Positions 61,830 through 64,000 of a stretch of 64,000 bases of DNA are shown here, one piece after another. The translations under genes were made by a program, and so were the position numbers. The stretch comes from Omphiscola glabra (taxonomy: Eukaryota; Mollusca; Gastropoda; Lymnaeidae), in the NCBI GenBank assembly GCA_964017045.1, contig OZ024811.1:12429818-12493817 (forward strand), read 5' to 3'. Under the pieces are notes generated by a model that saw only the letters and a list, made by a program, of their open reading frames with translations, ran no database searches and had not been told where the DNA came from. Each line of letters opens with the position of its first letter. The first letter of the stretch is position 1.

Positions 61830-63390
61830 CGGTACCAGCAAATCTGTAAGTTAATTATTTTTAATCACATCCTTTTGCTGTTGTAATTTAATTGAAACTC
61901 ATACATTAAAAACGTATTAATTGTAATTAGCTCTGGCTTTGTGTGTCGTATTAGTTGTTATTATTTTTAAACTTTGGTGTCGTCCTTTGTTATGGACTGT
62001 TTTTAGTACGAGCCATAGACAAAAGATAAGAGATTAAATTCTCCATTTATAACGGTCCGTAATACTGACATTAAAATGTGTTTTTTTTCATGGGCGCTCC
62101 ACGCTTTTAATCATGCGTTTCAACCCACTTCCTGGCCTCCTATGGCATCTTCCAAGACTGATAAATACGAAATAATAAAATTTAAAAATACTTTAAAAAA
62201 AAACAACACATTTTTTAAACAACTTTACTAAAAAGTATACAATAAATGACCCACAAAACTCCAGAGTAGCTACAGTTATAGGACAGAAAGAGCGCGGGGC
62301 GTCCATGACCTCAGTGTTCTTCGCAAACCGCAAAGACATGCACGCAGCGGTACCGCTGACTTCACCCCACTTGTCAAGATCACGATTCACGGCAGCATAC
62401 AACAGCAGAGCGAGTCAGTTGTGAGAACTCATATTTCCATGATTACTCTGTATCATAACAACTGTCTCACATAACACTTACTTACAGCTATGCGAACCTA
62501 TACATGTGTCCAACAGTGTATTTGTCAAGTCATACGACATCCTTGTATGTCATGGGCGCCCCGCGCATCTAAAAAAAAACAACAGTTATGTGACTCTAAG
62601 AACTCTGAGGAAGTTTTGGGAGACATTTATTTCGGATACTTTTTAGTACATGTTTTGATTATTTTATTGATAAACGGAGCTCTAAATCCATCTCCTCCCC
62701 CCCCCCCTTCCGCAGCCCCTCTTGATGCTGATACGTCGTTATAAATCTTACACAATCTACAGCGTTGGTCCATTGTGCAATCTAATGAACTGAAAGCCAA
62801 ACGTGTGCAAAGATTATCTTTTAAACTATGTCAACTCTGAAAACTAATAATTAAAAAAAACGCCAAATTTTACATACTTGCATAACCAAACCTCTACTAC
62901 TAGGGATAACCCGCCAAATATTTTCGGTGGCAATGAATGCTCTTCAAACTTGAAACAACAAATCAACAACAACAAGAACAAACAAACGAAAAAAAAAAAA
63001 GAATCACGATTGCTATTACCCGGTAACGCACTTTCTGAGAATCCAAATCAGTGCTAGTTCTAGGAATTTTTATTGTGTGGGCCTATCGAATACAGCTTTA
63101 CAGCGATACATGCCTAGAGAAATGCTTATTTGTGATGCTAAAAGATGGTAGCGACTAAGGTGTTGAGAGGTTATGTCTTCATAAATGCAGCACTATCCCT
63201 TTGCGTTGCATTGACAAGAGGGTGGGGCGGGGGAAGGGGGGGGGGAGAGGGCACCTGCCTGCGATTGTCAACATTGTTTAGCCCTGAAGGCAACGCTCAA
63301 GTGCGAGTAACGAATAGGACGAGGGGGGGGGGGAGGGTCCGGGATGGTCGCTGTTTGATTGTGGAGAGTACAAGCAAACAGCTAATGGCA
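61830..63390. other. Gene-free stretch
   Basis: No exon, RNA gene or paired transposon ends. C-run at about 62699-62707 and G-rich tract at 63215-63250. Confidence 0.45.
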
Positions 63391-63576
63391 ACAACTACAG
63401 CAGCGGTTCTCAACATTTTTTTTTAACAGCACTGCGGCTTCCTTCCTCTTGATTTCAAAATATATTAACTGCAAACAATATCCCCCCCCCCCCCCAAACC
63501 CTACACCGAACGTTTGGAATAATGTTTCACTAATCGTGTTGTCTGTATACTGGGGTCGTTGCTGTTTGATTGTGTC

Positions 63577-63761
63577 CAGAGGCGTAGATAAGGGAGAAGA
63601 GGGGAAAATATATTCACGGTCGTCAGATTTATAAGGACGCCTAAATGGGCGTTGTTGATATTTTATGGATGACAATAAATAATGTTTTACGTGTTTCAGA
63701 GTTAAGGGGGCGTAACAACGAATCGTGTCCCCGGGCGCCAAACCCTTGAGCTACGCCTCTG
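63577..63761. mobile_element. hAT MITE with CAGAGGCGTAG ends
   Basis: Left end CAGAGGCGTAGATAAGG, right end TTGAGCTACGCCTCTG (11-bp inverted termini). Flanks ATTGTGTC (63569-63576) and ATTGAGTT (63762-63769) match at 6 of 8, a decayed hAT-type duplication. Length 185 bp. A hAT-like left end cagcggttctcaac lies upstream at 63401 without a partner. Confidence 0.7.
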
Positions 63762-64000
63762 ATTGAGTTGATTATAAACTAGCGGCAGGCGGCTGAGGCG
63801 GCATCAACTACAGACCTACTTACTTCTCAGTAACGTAGCAGGGTTAGCGCCGCCGAGGGGGATGCCACCCGACGGTGCCCCCCCCCCTTCCCACGCCGCT
63901 GCTCCTTGTGTCTCTGATTCTGGTTAGCCCGAGAGCTGAAGGACTAGTGCAAGTGGGTTTATGGAAAGGTGGGGGGGGGGGTGTTAGGATAAACCTGTGT

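Noticed and set aside
63401..63480. A further SPIN-like insertion starting cagcggttctcaac
   Set aside because: Only the terminal 14 bp match; the interior differs and no right end is visible.

Overview
This window is nuclear DNA from a eukaryote. It has short exons with GT-AG introns, about 65% A+T, no operons, and many transposon remnants, minisatellites and long G/C runs. The gene content and the transposon families (a SPIN-type hAT, Helitrons, tRNA-derived SINE-like copies) best fit a mollusc, most likely a gastropod snail. The species assignment is inference. A 200-base run of N at 46959-47158 marks an assembly gap.

Three protein genes can be read exon by exon, all on the minus strand. 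(1) SIN3, the scaffold of the Sin3/HDAC co-repressor complex, runs from its start codon at 14904 to the left edge. It has 26 coding exons (about 1,228 residues) covering PAH1, PAH2, PAH3, the HDAC-interaction region and part of the C-terminal domain; the last exons lie outside the window. (2) A small four-exon gene at 22705-27204 encodes a complete 94-residue protein of the NDUFA4/NMES1 (C15orf48) family, a mitochondrial cytochrome-oxidase-associated protein. (3) MNS1, an axonemal coiled-coil protein of motile cilia and sperm flagella, is complete at 46115-56945 in 12 coding exons (502 residues). SIN3A, C15orf48 and MNS1 all lie on human chromosome 15q, so the window may preserve an old bilaterian linkage. 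Two identical tRNA-Ala(AGC) genes lie upstream of MNS1 on the plus strand.

Layout: 1-14904 SIN3, with a Helitron carrying a helicase remnant in its third intron (10464 to about 13300); 14905-22700 AT-rich intergenic DNA with minisatellites, a SINE-like copy and a LINE tail; 22705-28840 the NMES1-like gene and its probable promoter, with an intact SPIN-type element just inside the proposed first exon; 29000-46100 a gene-poor block of minisatellites, MITEs and microsatellites; 46115-57050 MNS1; 57051-64000 tRNA genes, a 22-bp higher-order repeat and more MITEs.

The most interesting mobile-element signals are: a SPIN-like hAT MITE with a perfect 8-bp target duplication; a hAT MITE with CAGTGGCGTAG ends and a perfect 8-bp duplication; a three-copy MITE family with CAGAYCTG ends and 6-bp duplications, one copy abutting another hAT MITE; a foldback element; and a 311-bp element bounded by a perfect 25-bp inverted repeat. 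No bacterial-type system, CRISPR array or viral gene was seen.
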